Assembly: GCA_024234815.1 (NCBI GenBank) | Contig: JACKNO010000001.1 | Span: 434,001-498,000, forward strand | Source of the DNA: Pseudomonadales bacterium | Lineage (GTDB): Bacteria; Pseudomonadota; Gammaproteobacteria; Pseudomonadales; Halieaceae | Length of the DNA: 64,000 bases | Direction: 5' to 3' | Part shown: one piece after another, positions 34,430 to 43,738 of the stretch | How the letters are laid out: each line of letters opens with the position of its first letter | Numbering within the stretch: the stretch's first letter is position 1 | Notes under the pieces: generated by a model | Databases searched by the model: none | Told to the model about the DNA's origin: nothing | Seen by the model: the letters and a program-made list of their open reading frames with translations, nothing else | Made by a program: the position numbers and the translations under genes

Positions 34430-36847
34430 ATGAGTGAAGTCGGAAATAACTACGATTCTTCCAGTATCAAGGTCCTGAAAGGACTGGATGCGGTCCGAAA
34501 GCGCCCGGGTATGTACATCGGCGATACAGATGACGGTACCGGTCTGCACCATATGGTGTTCGAACTGGTGGATAACTCGATCGATGAAGCCCTGGCGGGC
34601 CACTGTAGTGCGATTTCCATCGTGATACATCCGGACGAGTCGGTCAGCGTAGGGGATAATGGCCGCGGCATTCCCACTGAAATGCACGAGGAAGGTGTGT
34701 CAGCCGCTGAGGTCATAATGACGGTGCTGCACGCCGGGGGTAAATTCGACGACAACACCTACAAGGTATCCGGCGGACTGCACGGTGTTGGTGTATCAGT
34801 CGTCAATGCATTGTCCGAGGAACTTGTCCTCACGATTCGCCGCGAAGGCAAAATGTACGAGCAGGTCTACCGTCACGGCGTACCTGACGCTCCGTTGGCG
34901 GAGATAGGCGTCACCGAAAGCACGGGTACCACCGTGCGCTTCAGGCCTTCCCCCGCTACCTTTACCAACATCAAGTTCCATTTTGATCAGTTGGGCAAGC
35001 GGTTGCGGGAACTGGCCTTTCTCAACTCCGGCGTGCGTATCGTCCTGAAGGATGAACGCAGTGGGAAGGAAGAGGCGTACCAGTACGATGGTGGCCTGAA
35101 AGCCTTTGTAAATCACCTGAATCTCAATAAGACAGCTATTAACAGCCCCTTCCACTTCCAAATTGACACTGACGACGGTATTGGGGTCGAGGTAGCCATG
35201 CAGTGGAATGATTCCTTCCAGGAAAACATCTTCTGCTACACCAATAATATTCCCCAGCGGGACGGCGGTGCGCACCTGGCAGGTTTCAGGGCCGCCCTCA
35301 CCCGTAGCCTGAACTCCTATATAGAAAAAGAAGGCCTTGCCAAGAAGGCCAAGGTCAATACGACCGGTGATGACGCCCGCGAGGGTTTGACCGCAATTAT
35401 TTCGGTAAAGGTCCCGGATCCGAAGTTCTCCTCCCAGACCAAGGACAAACTGGTTTCTTCCGAGGTGAAAACCGCGGTGGAACAGACCATGAACGCACAG
35501 TTCAACGACTACCTGCTGGAAAACCCCTCTGATGCAAAATCGGTAGTTGGTAAAATGCTGGACGCCGCCCGCGCCAGGGAAGCGGCGCGCAAGGCGAGGG
35601 AGATGACCCGCCGCAAGGGCGCCCTGGATATCGCCGGCCTGCCCGGGAAGCTGGCGGACTGTCAGGAAAAGGACCCCGCCCTGTCGGAGTTATATCTGGT
35701 GGAGGGCGATTCCGCCGGCGGGTCGGCAAAACAGGGCAGAAACCGCAGGTTCCAGGCGATCCTTCCCCTCAAAGGCAAGATCCTGAATGTGGAAAAGGCG
35801 CGCTTTGACAAGATGCTGGGCTCAGCCGAGGTAGGTACTATCGTTACCGCCCTGGGCTGCGGTATTGGCAAAGATGAGTTCAATGCCGACAAATTGCGCT
35901 ACCACAGCATTATCATCATGACCGATGCGGATGTGGACGGCTCGCATATCCGCACCCTGCTCCTCACATTTTTCTTCCGTCAGATGCGGGAACTGCTGGA
36001 GCGCGGACACATCTTCATTGCGCAACCGCCCCTGTACAAAATTGCCAAAGGCAAGCAGCACCAGTACCTGAAAGACGATGATGCGCTCAATCAGTACCTG
36101 ACCCAGGGCGCCCTCGAGGGCGCGTCAATTCATGTCAACTCGGACGCACCGCCAATTTCCGGCAGCGGCCTCGAGGCGCTGGTAGTCCAGTTCCGCAAGG
36201 TGGCCGCGACGATAGATCGCCTCAGTCGTTTATACACGGCGCAAGTCCTGTGGGAAATGGTGTACGGCGAGCAGCTCTCACTGGAGCAGATGCGCGATGA
36301 GCAGGCGGTTATCGACTTCGGCAAACAGCTAAGTGAGCGCTTACTTGCGGTGGCGAGCAAAGGCGGCTTATACACGGTGCTTGTGCGCAAGGACCAGGAG
36401 CGGCAACTGTTCTTCCCTGTCGTCAAGCTTCTGGCTCACGGTGTAGAGTCCGAGACCGAATATCACCATGAGTTTTTCTCCTCAGGCGAATACCGCTCCA
36501 TGGTTGCACTGGGCGCCACCATCAATAACCTGATTGAAGAGGATGGTTATTTTCAACGCGGCGACAAGACCCTTTCCACCCGCTCCTTCGCCACCGGCCT
36601 GGATTGGCTGATGGCCGAGGCGCGCAAGGGTTACAGTATCCAGCGCTATAAAGGTCTCGGTGAAATGAACCCGGAGCAGCTGTGGGAGACAACCATGGAC
36701 CCGGAGGTTCGCCGCATGCTGAGGGTGAACATAGAGGACGCTATTGCCGCTGACCAGATTTTCACCACACTGATGGGTGATCATGTTGAGCCGCGCCGGG
36801 TCTTTATCGAGGACAATGCCCTGTCGGTGGCGAACCTGGATGTGTAG
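34430..36847 (+). CDS. gyrB: DNA gyrase subunit B
   Basis: GyrB is the ATPase and TOPRIM subunit of gyrase, which introduces negative supercoils. At 805 residues it matches the gammaproteobacterial form. The GHKL ATP site (ELVDNSIDEALAG and GLHGVGVSVVNALS), the TOPRIM motifs EGDSAGGSAKQGR and DADVDGSHIRTLL, and the C-terminal QRYKGLGEMNPEQLW are all present. It closes the dnaA-dnaN-recF-gyrB cluster; a probable integron cassette lies directly downstream. Confidence 0.98.
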   Translation: MSEVGNNYDSSSIKVLKGLDAVRKRPGMYIGDTDDGTGLHHMVFELVDNSIDEALAGHCSAISIVIHPDESVSVGDNGRGIPTEMHEEGVSAAEVIMTVLHAGGKFDDNTYKVSGGLHGVGVSVVNALSEELVLTIRREGKMYEQVYRHGVPDAPLAEIGVTESTGTTVRFRPSPATFTNIKFHFDQLGKRLRELAFLNSGVRIVLKDERSGKEEAYQYDGGLKAFVNHLNLNKTAINSPFHFQIDTDDGIGVEVAMQWNDSFQENIFCYTNNIPQRDGGAHLAGFRAALTRSLNSYIEKEGLAKKAKVNTTGDDAREGLTAIISVKVPDPKFSSQTKDKLVSSEVKTAVEQTMNAQFNDYLLENPSDAKSVVGKMLDAARAREAARKAREMTRRKGALDIAGLPGKLADCQEKDPALSELYLVEGDSAGGSAKQGRNRRFQAILPLKGKILNVEKARFDKMLGSAEVGTIVTALGCGIGKDEFNADKLRYHSIIIMTDADVDGSHIRTLLLTFFFRQMRELLERGHIFIAQPPLYKIAKGKQHQYLKDDDALNQYLTQGALEGASIHVNSDAPPISGSGLEALVVQFRKVAATIDRLSRLYTAQVLWEMVYGEQLSLEQMRDEQAVIDFGKQLSERLLAVASKGGLYTVLVRKDQERQLFFPVVKLLAHGVESETEYHHEFFSSGEYRSMVALGATINNLIEEDGYFQRGDKTLSTRSFATGLDWLMAEARKGYSIQRYKGLGEMNPEQLWETTMDPEVRRMLRVNIEDAIAADQIFTTLMGDHVEPRRVFIEDNALSVANLDV

Positions 36848-36856
36848 AGGGACAGA

Positions 36857-36921
36857 GCCTGACAGCGGCCGGTCACGAACGACATCCGTCGCTGCTCGTC
36901 CGTTGAAACACCTTGTTAGGC
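36857..36921 (-). repeat. attC-like integron recombination site
   Basis: Read on the minus strand, 65 bases run from the R'' core GCCTAAC (complement of 36915-36921) to an R' core GTCAGGC (complement of 36857-36863; consensus GTTRRRY with one mismatch). The outer arms pair (AGAGCCTAACA with TGTCAGGCTCT, one mismatch) and the centre folds further (ACGA..TCGT, CGAC..GTCG). Length, core sequences and the fact that the upstream gene's stop codon lies inside it are hallmarks of cassette attC (59-base element) sites. Confidence 0.7.
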
Positions 36922-37874
36922 TCTAGATTCAGCCACAGCTGAATATGGTCACTGTCCAGTTGCCCAATTACAGCCATCCCGGGGTGGCTGCGATTTTCGA
37001 TACGAGTGACTGTAACTTCCCGGGATTGAGAAGGCTCGTAATAAGCATACGGCGCAACTGGATCATTAACTGACGTCAAGATCAGCGTCGGTATCTTCAG
37101 GGACGAAAGAATCGGTTTTATATCAGTTTGACTTAACGAAACACCAGCATTGTTCAATGCGTTAACGGCACCTTCACGAATCATGTGATCTGGTAAAAAT
37201 GATGCCATGAACGGTGAGTAGCTATTGATATAATTCACCGAAGCCGAATCAAAGATCGTCATTGGTGCTTGTAGAATCAAGCCAGATACGCGCTTATTCC
37301 GCCTTGCCAAATGAGTAGCAGCGACTGCCCCCATCGAATTACCAACTACCAATATGGGACATTCTTTACCGCCAGAGATATGAACAAGTACATCATCCAA
37401 AATCTGGCTGTCGAGAACTCCGTAGCCAATTTCACCACCTGATTCTCCATGCGCCAACAAATCGGGAATCAACACACTAAAGCCGAGAAACCGAAAATAG
37501 AGTGCCGAATTCACCATGAATTCTTTGGTCATACGAAAACCGTGAATCAGGATCACGTGGCCCCGATACAAGCCAGTGTTTTTCCTCACTAAATGCAATT
37601 GAATCGTTTCTTCTTCACCGAGAGCATCTATCGTGACTTCATAATCCAATTTTGATGAATCTGTCAGAGGCTCTGCCGTTAGATAACTAATACAAGTCTG
37701 ATTCTGGTCCAGGCAATAGTTTGATTTTTGAAACCCTAGCCCTGCGAGTTCATCGCCACGAGCCAGGTGTTCATAGCTAAAACTCTGCTGCCCGGAAATG
37801 TACTTTGAAATAATTACGGAACAGCCCGTTAAACTCAATAGGCCAAACAATACGATCAGTTTTTCTATACGCAT
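36873..37874 (-). CDS. Alpha/beta hydrolase lipoprotein, probable integron cassette gene
   Basis: The 333-residue protein has a lipoprotein signal peptide with lipobox LTGC (residues 15-18), so it is probably attached to a membrane and faces the periplasm. The hydrolase domain shows IHGF (oxyanion region), nucleophile elbow GNSMG, an acid in SVNDPVAP and histidine in NRSHPG. Its last residues (PNKVFQRTSSDGCRS) are encoded by the attC-like site that contains its stop codon. The gene is visibly richer in A/T than its neighbours, supporting transfer. Substrate unknown. Confidence 0.85.
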   Translation of the reverse strand: MRIEKLIVLFGLLSLTGCSVIISKYISGQQSFSYEHLARGDELAGLGFQKSNYCLDQNQTCISYLTAEPLTDSSKLDYEVTIDALGEEETIQLHLVRKNTGLYRGHVILIHGFRMTKEFMVNSALYFRFLGFSVLIPDLLAHGESGGEIGYGVLDSQILDDVLVHISGGKECPILVVGNSMGAVAATHLARRNKRVSGLILQAPMTIFDSASVNYINSYSPFMASFLPDHMIREGAVNALNNAGVSLSQTDIKPILSSLKIPTLILTSVNDPVAPYAYYEPSQSREVTVTRIENRSHPGMAVIGQLDSDHIQLWLNLEPNKVFQRTSSDGCRS

Positions 37875-38137
37875 TTGTTCAGGAAACCAAGATATGGCAA
37901 TGCGATGGTCAAGGAAGGTATTTGCTCCTTAAACTGGATTTCTGACTGAATGCGCAGAGACCAGTTTCTTATCAGTGTCCGCGTGGAGTCGTTTTGTGCC
38001 GATTGCCACATTTCCGGGCAACCGGCCGATTCTGAGAATAACAGACATTTTCCTACCCGATAATTCGCAGCTTAACCCAGGATATCTGTACCCCGCCATT
38101 ATCCGTATTGAGTTCTCTTTCCTGGAAGATGAACTTG

Positions 38138-41100
38138 CTACTTGAGCACCAGAAACCCCTGCTCCGTCAGGTGACCTGTGATCGCGGTCCTCAACCAGTG
38201 CCTGCCCTGCTGGTCGACGAGCATGGTAGTCGCAGAGGTTTCCGGTTCATCCAGATAGCCTGGCGCGACCTGGCAACCGCTGATCAGGAGTACTCCATCA
38301 GACCCCAGTGGTAACTCCTCAGAGCTGTTTGCATCGACAATTTTCAGGCCGGTGCCCGGTAGTGGCATTCCCATGCTGCCGGGCATATTGCCCTGTTGCA
38401 CCTTCCAGTCGCCGCTGTCGAGTGCATCCGGAATATTCACTGTGGCGACGTTGGTTGTTTCAGTCAGCCCCCAACCTTCGTATATGCGCTTGCCAAACTT
38501 GAGCTCGAATTGCTGCTTGAGCTGGGAGGGCATGGGCTCCGCGCCCGATACCACCAGTCGCAGGGAGTCGAGCATGAGCGGATGAACATCCTCATCCCTG
38601 GCGTATAAGCCCAGGGTTCCCGGCGAGCCCGGTAGCAGCGTCGCGCGGTTACGGGCAATGGTTTTGGCGATACCCAGCGCATCGGCCGGGTCGTCATGAC
38701 ATACCATCGGAATACCTTCCACCAGCGGCATAATGGTAGTGAGTGTAAAACCCATCGGGTGGTAAAGAGGAGCACATGACGCGATGACATCATCGAGTCT
38801 GGTATTCATGACATCCGACATCTGCTTGCAGTTGGCCATAATATTGCGGTGCGACAGCGGTATGGCTCGGGGTGTCGTACTATCAGGATGGTTCAACAGG
38901 ATTGCGGCAGGTGCCTCAGCACTGACCACGCTCGCATGTAAACGATAGAATAGGTAGGGAGATAACAGCGCAAACTGAATGCTCGCGAGTATTCTGCGCC
39001 AGAACGGGATACTCGAAATCAGGTCTTCAACATAGACAATGTTTTTCCCGTGCAGCAATGCATTGAGGTCGATACCGTCGACAGCCAGTTTCTGTTGGAA
39101 CGCGCGGGATGTGATTACAGTGCCGAGGCCGGCCTTTTCCAACACTTCCCGGAAGACCGTTTCCGGCAATGTATGATTCAGCGGCATCACGGTTCTTGCC
39201 TGCATATGCAGTGCGAGAACCGTCTGGGTAGCGGCGGCGCCGGCGGGCAATACAACGCCCACTCGCGGCGTTTTCACCACCTTTTGCAGTTGTCGGGCGA
39301 GTCCGGCCACCGTGGCTACCATCTGGATGCCAGTCAGTGTTGTACCGGAATTATCTGCCAGGCAGCGCTGGAACGGTTTGCGCTTTGCGCTGCGCAACCA
39401 GGCAAGAGGTATGGGCGGGAGTTGCTCACTGTAGGTCTGCCAGGCAGTAATGGACAGCTCGAATACCTTCTGTTTCAGTTGGCTGGCCGGGGTATCCAGT
39501 GGCAGCGGCGGTCCGAAAGCGACGATCAGGTCCCGCTTCAGTTCGGGAGCCCTGGCATCGCGCAGACCCGCCTCGGCGCGAGACAGGCTGCTTCCCCACA
39601 GGCCGTGCAGGTAGAATGGAACGATAAGCCCGTCCTCTACACCTTCCAGAGTGCGCTCATAACCGGTATGAAACTTGCCCAGGTGGCCGTTGCGACTGAT
39701 CGCCCCTTCGGGAAACAGGCATACGCATTCGCCACGACGCAACAGATCATTAATGACACGCAGGCTGGCCTGGCTTTGTCCCGCCGCGATGGGCACAACC
39801 CCGAATGCCTTGAAAAAAGGCTTGAGATACCAGGTCTCGTAAATGCGTTTCAGCATGACGAAGCGGATGGGCCTGGGGCAGGCTATTTGCACCAGGGCCC
39901 AGTCTATCCAGGAGATGTGGTTTCCCAGCAACAGGGTGGCACCCTTCGAGGGAATATTGTCGAACCCGATTACCTCTACCCGGTAACGGCGCTTGAGAAT
40001 GGCCGTGACGAGGATACGCGCCAGCGAGTGCGGTAGTTTACGCACGGTATAGCCGGTTCCGATGAGCGCCGCGGCTGTGAGAATATAGAACAGCCCAACG
40101 CTGTCGATACCGACCATCGAGAACACAACCGTCAGGCCCAGGGCGCCCAACATCGTCACGTTCTGTATCCAGTTGTTTCCTGCCAGCACCGTGCCCAGTT
40201 GGGTTTTCGGTGCCTGGAACTGGATTAGGGAGTTGAGTGGAACTATGAACATGCCTCCCATCATCCCGACCAGAAGAAAAACGATTATCATGCTCCAGGC
40301 GCTGTCGAGGCCCGGCAGCACCGCGATACCAACAGCGATACCCACGGCGCCCACGGGGATGAGACCGGTCTCGATGTAATTCCGCGACATCCTGCCTGCC
40401 ACCAGCGAACCGAGCACGATGCCTATGCCAGAGCAGGCCAGAATGCCCTGGATGACCACGGTGTTGGTTATATCCAGGGCTTCTTTTGCGAAAGCTGGAA
40501 AGGCGGCCAGCATCACCTGTGAGATCGCCCAGAAAGTGGCAAGGCCGATAATGGCAAGCCAGATGGTTTTGTCCTGGCTGAGAACCCCGAGATTGCGACG
40601 CAGGTAGCGCAGCCTGAAGTACGGGCCAAGCTGGAAAGTTTCCGAGGTAGTGCCGTCCTGGCGATCCGGTAACAACGCGGTGGATAGCCATTCGAACAAA
40701 GCCAGCGCGACCAGCACCCAGCCGATAGGCGCCACGTAGATCATGATCTCGCCGGTGTCAGCGGCGCCGACTTCGGGTAACAGCGCTTCGAACAGGATCG
40801 AGAAAACAAAGGTTCCCAGCAGTATGCCCGCTATGGTGACGGCCTGGACAATACCGTTGGCGGCGGCCAGGTTGCTGTTCCCCACCAGCTCCTTTATATA
40901 GCCGTACTTGGCCGGGCTGTAGATGGCACTTTGTACCGCCAGGGCAAAGGTAAGGCCGAAGGCCGCCCAGAACCAGCCCTGGTAGTAACAGAATGTAATC
41001 AACAGGGTCGCCACTACGGCGATGAATGCCGCGTGACGAATAATGCGATGCTTGGCGAATTTGTCCGCGAGAAAACCCGCCGGGGAGAACAGCAAAATAA

Positions 41101-41269
41101 ATGGCAGCAGGATCAGGCCGTTGACGATAGCGGTGAGTACAACCTGCTCCTGGCCATCGTAGCTTTTGAATATCGCGTTCTGGATGACAATCTTGTGTCC
41201 CAAATCGACAAAGGCATTCAGGAATACCGCGGTGATGTAGGGGAGAAAACCTTTCTGCTTGAAGCTCAT
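38138..41269 (-). CDS. LplT-PlsC-AMP-ligase fusion (Aas-like) with decayed ligase domain
   Basis: The 1043-residue protein has three parts. Residues 1-410 form a 12-helix MFS transporter like LplT, which flips lysophospholipids. Residues 430-620 form a PlsC acyltransferase with catalytic NHISWID (450-456) and FPEGAISR (519-526). Residues 630-1043 resemble the acyl-ACP synthetase domain of Aas, but the P-loop TSGTxGxPKG is replaced by NHPDSTTPRA (793-802), the TGD motif reads TAI, and the protein stops at 1043, so the C-terminal subdomain with the catalytic Lys is missing. The transporter and acyltransferase may still recycle lysophospholipid; acyl activation is probably lost. The 263 bases beyond the stop hold no continuation. 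Confidence 0.9.
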   Translation of the reverse strand: MSFKQKGFLPYITAVFLNAFVDLGHKIVIQNAIFKSYDGQEQVVLTAIVNGLILLPFILLFSPAGFLADKFAKHRIIRHAAFIAVVATLLITFCYYQGWFWAAFGLTFALAVQSAIYSPAKYGYIKELVGNSNLAAANGIVQAVTIAGILLGTFVFSILFEALLPEVGAADTGEIMIYVAPIGWVLVALALFEWLSTALLPDRQDGTTSETFQLGPYFRLRYLRRNLGVLSQDKTIWLAIIGLATFWAISQVMLAAFPAFAKEALDITNTVVIQGILACSGIGIVLGSLVAGRMSRNYIETGLIPVGAVGIAVGIAVLPGLDSAWSMIIVFLLVGMMGGMFIVPLNSLIQFQAPKTQLGTVLAGNNWIQNVTMLGALGLTVVFSMVGIDSVGLFYILTAAALIGTGYTVRKLPHSLARILVTAILKRRYRVEVIGFDNIPSKGATLLLGNHISWIDWALVQIACPRPIRFVMLKRIYETWYLKPFFKAFGVVPIAAGQSQASLRVINDLLRRGECVCLFPEGAISRNGHLGKFHTGYERTLEGVEDGLIVPFYLHGLWGSSLSRAEAGLRDARAPELKRDLIVAFGPPLPLDTPASQLKQKVFELSITAWQTYSEQLPPIPLAWLRSAKRKPFQRCLADNSGTTLTGIQMVATVAGLARQLQKVVKTPRVGVVLPAGAAATQTVLALHMQARTVMPLNHTLPETVFREVLEKAGLGTVITSRAFQQKLAVDGIDLNALLHGKNIVYVEDLISSIPFWRRILASIQFALLSPYLFYRLHASVVSAEAPAAILLNHPDSTTPRAIPLSHRNIMANCKQMSDVMNTRLDDVIASCAPLYHPMGFTLTTIMPLVEGIPMVCHDDPADALGIAKTIARNRATLLPGSPGTLGLYARDEDVHPLMLDSLRLVVSGAEPMPSQLKQQFELKFGKRIYEGWGLTETTNVATVNIPDALDSGDWKVQQGNMPGSMGMPLPGTGLKIVDANSSEELPLGSDGVLLISGCQVAPGYLDEPETSATTMLVDQQGRHWLRTAITGHLTEQGFLVLK

Positions 41270-41406
41270 GCGCTATTCCTGGAGGGGGATGAACAAGCAC
41301 TACACTAGCGAGCGCGAACACGGTGGACCACAATATAAACTGTTGCAGCGAGCTCCAACACCTTTGGTACTATGGATCGGTACTTTGCTCCAGTTAAGGT
41401 GAATAA

Positions 41407-42162
41407 ATGGCCCAGGTAGTAGCGTTGGTCGAGGCACTCAAGGCGGCGCTCAAATCCTCCCGCATGACGTACGCTGAAGTCGCCCGATGCATGGATCTTT
41501 CCGAATCTTCGGTTAAACGAAAATTCTCCAGGCGCGAATTCACGTTGGCGGAAGTCGACCGCATCTGCAGCCTCTGTGATACGGATCTTTCGGGGCTGCT
41601 CCAGTTCATGGAAAACAGGGATGGGCGCCTGCAAGCTTTAAGCGCCGCACAGGAGCGCGAGATAGCCGGTGATCTTGCGCTGCTGCTGGTCGCGGTATGT
41701 GTGCTCAATCGCTGGAGCTTTGACAACATCCTGGAGTTCTACGTCTTTGAAGAGCACCAGCTGGTGCGGATGCTGGCCAGGCTCGACCGGCTCAAGCTCA
41801 TAGAGTTGCAAGCCAATAACAGGATCAAACTTCTGGTGGCACCCAATTTCGGCTGGCTACCCAATGGCCCGATAGAGCAGGTTTTCCTGAAAACCATCCA
41901 GCAGGATTTCTTTGCTGCACGGTTCAGCCGCGAAGACCACGACCTGATAGTGCTCAACGGGATGCTGAGTGCCGCATCCAACGCCGAATTCCGTCGCAAG
42001 ATGGAGCGTCTCGCTCGCGAGTTTGACCTTCTCAACAGGGAGGACGGCGGCAAGCCCTTTGAGCAGCGCAAGGGCTATACCGCTGTTATCGCCCTGCGGG
42101 ATTGGCATTACAGCGGTTTCGCGAACCTGCGTTCTGACAGGTCGGGTTCCGACGGCCGTTAG
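41407..42162 (+). CDS. XRE-family helix-turn-helix regulator
   Basis: The 251-residue protein starts with a Cro/CI-type helix-turn-helix at about residues 18-42 (MTYAEVARCMDLSESSVKRKF), followed by a longer helical domain (about 75-235) of unknown ligand. It is transcribed divergently from the Aas-like fusion gene with 137 bases between, and precedes the yiaA-like/pspA pair on the same strand. Control of membrane-lipid genes on either side is plausible but not shown by the sequence. Confidence 0.85.
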   Translation: MAQVVALVEALKAALKSSRMTYAEVARCMDLSESSVKRKFSRREFTLAEVDRICSLCDTDLSGLLQFMENRDGRLQALSAAQEREIAGDLALLLVAVCVLNRWSFDNILEFYVFEEHQLVRMLARLDRLKLIELQANNRIKLLVAPNFGWLPNGPIEQVFLKTIQQDFFAARFSREDHDLIVLNGMLSAASNAEFRRKMERLAREFDLLNREDGGKPFEQRKGYTAVIALRDWHYSGFANLRSDRSGSDGR

Positions 42163-42343
42163 TGCAGTCATCGGGTCGATAACAACCGCTGGTTCTCCCT
42201 GGCTGCGCGCTCCTGGCCCAACGGGGTACTACAGGCTGCTACCGGCAGTCTCTCCGCGCAGGGCTTTTCCTTTAACCGTTGAGTGCCGGGTAAGCCGCGC
42301 CAATACTCCTTCACGTCGATACAAACCAAAGGAGGTATCCGAC

Positions 42344-42619
42344 GTGGAACAGTTTGAATTGAACAGCAGTACTTCGGCCTGGGACTTTTTCGTAAAGCTG
42401 GCGTTTGCGCTTGCGGTCAGCGCCACCATGATGGGCATCTACATGCTGCCCGGCGAATTGATTGTAAAGGGCTACTTCATTATCAGCTCAATCTTTCTCG
42501 TGTTCTCAACCATCACCATGTCAAAGACTATTCGAGACAAGCACGAATCTGATCGCCTGCATAACAAGATCAGTGAAGCGCGTACTTCCCGGATTATTCG
42601 CGATATGGATAAGGAATAG
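42344..42619 (+). CDS. YiaA/YiaB-family small inner-membrane protein
   Basis: A GTG at 42344 with GGAGG eight bases upstream gives 91 residues. Two membrane helices (about residues 14-36 and 40-62) are followed by a charged tail with KTIRDKHESDRLHNKISEAR, the pattern of the YiaAB two-helix family. The frame is open upstream but lacks homology. Its stop overlaps the ribosome-binding site of the PspA-like gene, so the two are co-translated. YiaA/PspA pairs occur in other gammaproteobacteria; the molecular role is unknown. Confidence 0.8.
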   Translation: MEQFELNSSTSAWDFFVKLAFALAVSATMMGIYMLPGELIVKGYFIISSIFLVFSTITMSKTIRDKHESDRLHNKISEARTSRIIRDMDKE

Positions 42620-42631
42620 GAGGCGACGCCT

Positions 42632-43336
42632 GTGAATATCATGAAAAAGCTGCATACCCTGTTGCGCGCGGGTGCCAGGGAAAGCGCCGAGCTTATAACC
42701 GATGCCAACGCCGTTCGTATTTACCGCCAGGAGATCGTTGATGCGGAAGAGCTGCTGGGACGGCGGCGCCTTTATCTCGCCGGCCTTATAGCAACGCGCA
42801 AGGACCTGGAGAGGGAAATGGGCTCGGCCAGGCAGAGAATAAGCAAGCGTGAGCAGCAGATTGCCAGTCTCACTCCTCAGGAGCGCACGGAGGAGTTACT
42901 GATGCTTGCCGCAAGGGATATCGCGGCGACACAAACGCATGTGACCCAGCTGCAGCATAGACACCTGCTTATCGTGGAACGGGTCGCCGCCGAGGAGCTG
43001 ACCCTGCGCAAGCTGGTGACGGAAATCAGGGAGCATCGCAGGGAGATCAGGATCCTCGCCGCGGAAGTTGCGCGCGGCGGTCGCCCACGAGGCGGCGCTG
43101 GCGGCACCGTTGCCGGTCGGCTGGCGACACTACGTGAAACCCGGGCGGCTATCGCGGGCAACGTGTCCGATGCCGATGTGGCGGAGCTGAGCTTCGCCGA
43201 GGCGACCGAGCGAGTGGATGGAGATCCCCTTGACCGGGAGTTGGCATCCCGCGGTCGCGATCCTGCGTCCATGGAACTGGCCGGTGTGCTGGCTCGGCTG
43301 AAGGGCATGCCCTCCCCGGACGCTGCCTCGCCTTAG
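42632..43336 (+). CDS. PspA/IM30-family membrane-stress protein
   Basis: With GTG at 42632 and AGGAGG eight bases upstream the product is 234 residues. It begins MNIMKKLHTLLRAGARESAE, the amphipathic N-terminus of the PspA/IM30 (ESCRT-III-like) family, and continues as an almost uninterrupted coiled coil to about 160. The C-terminal part carries a Gly/Arg-rich linker (GGRPRGGAGGT) and an acidic end. Family members bind damaged inner membranes. It lacks nearby pspBC or pspF genes and is paired with the YiaA-like protein instead. Confidence 0.85.
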   Translation: MNIMKKLHTLLRAGARESAELITDANAVRIYRQEIVDAEELLGRRRLYLAGLIATRKDLEREMGSARQRISKREQQIASLTPQERTEELLMLAARDIAATQTHVTQLQHRHLLIVERVAAEELTLRKLVTEIREHRREIRILAAEVARGGRPRGGAGGTVAGRLATLRETRAAIAGNVSDADVAELSFAEATERVDGDPLDRELASRGRDPASMELAGVLARLKGMPSPDAASP

Positions 43337-43486
43337 GGGTCGCATGCAACCGACCCCAGGGGGTGGCCGCTAGCGGTACTAAGGCGGAAAATTGCTTGAA
43401 ATGCTAACTAGTACCGTTGTATACGGGATTGTCACGGGCGTACTATCGCCCCCGTGCCAATCCCGGCGCTACTTTGGAGTTGTTAA

Positions 43487-43738
43487 ATGCGTAATCTGGT
43501 TCTGCCTTTACTGTTGGTTGTAGCTGCCGCCCCCGCCCTTGCGCAGCCCAAGGACTGTGGCGAACTCAAATCTGAAATAGATGCCAAGATCACAGCCAAT
43601 GGCGTGAAAGTGTTTACCACCAGCATCGTCAGCAATGATGCCGATGTGGACGGTACCGTGGTCGGTACCTGCGATGGCGGCACAAAAAGGATCGTCTATA
43701 AGCGCGGGTCGGCTGCGGAGCAGCAGGACGCTAACTGA
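43487..43738 (+). CDS. DUF1161-family secreted small protein
   Basis: The 83-residue precursor has a signal peptide cleaved after about residue 19 (ALA-Q). The mature part has CGELKSEIDAKITANGV and VGTCDGGTKRIVYKR, with two cysteines likely forming a disulfide; this is the DUF1161 pattern. It should be periplasmic; function unknown. Its end overlaps the convergent rmuC gene by eight bases. Confidence 0.85.
   Translation: MRNLVLPLLLVVAAAPALAQPKDCGELKSEIDAKITANGVKVFTTSIVSNDADVDGTVVGTCDGGTKRIVYKRGSAAEQQDAN

Noticed and set aside
37875..38137. Search for a second attC or attI upstream of the cassette gene
   Set aside because: No paired RYYYAAC/GTTRRRY cores with internal symmetry were found in this gap.
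42336..42351. Another 13-of-16 parS-like match at the yiaA-like start codon
   Set aside because: The left half is degenerate and the right half coincides with the start codon region.
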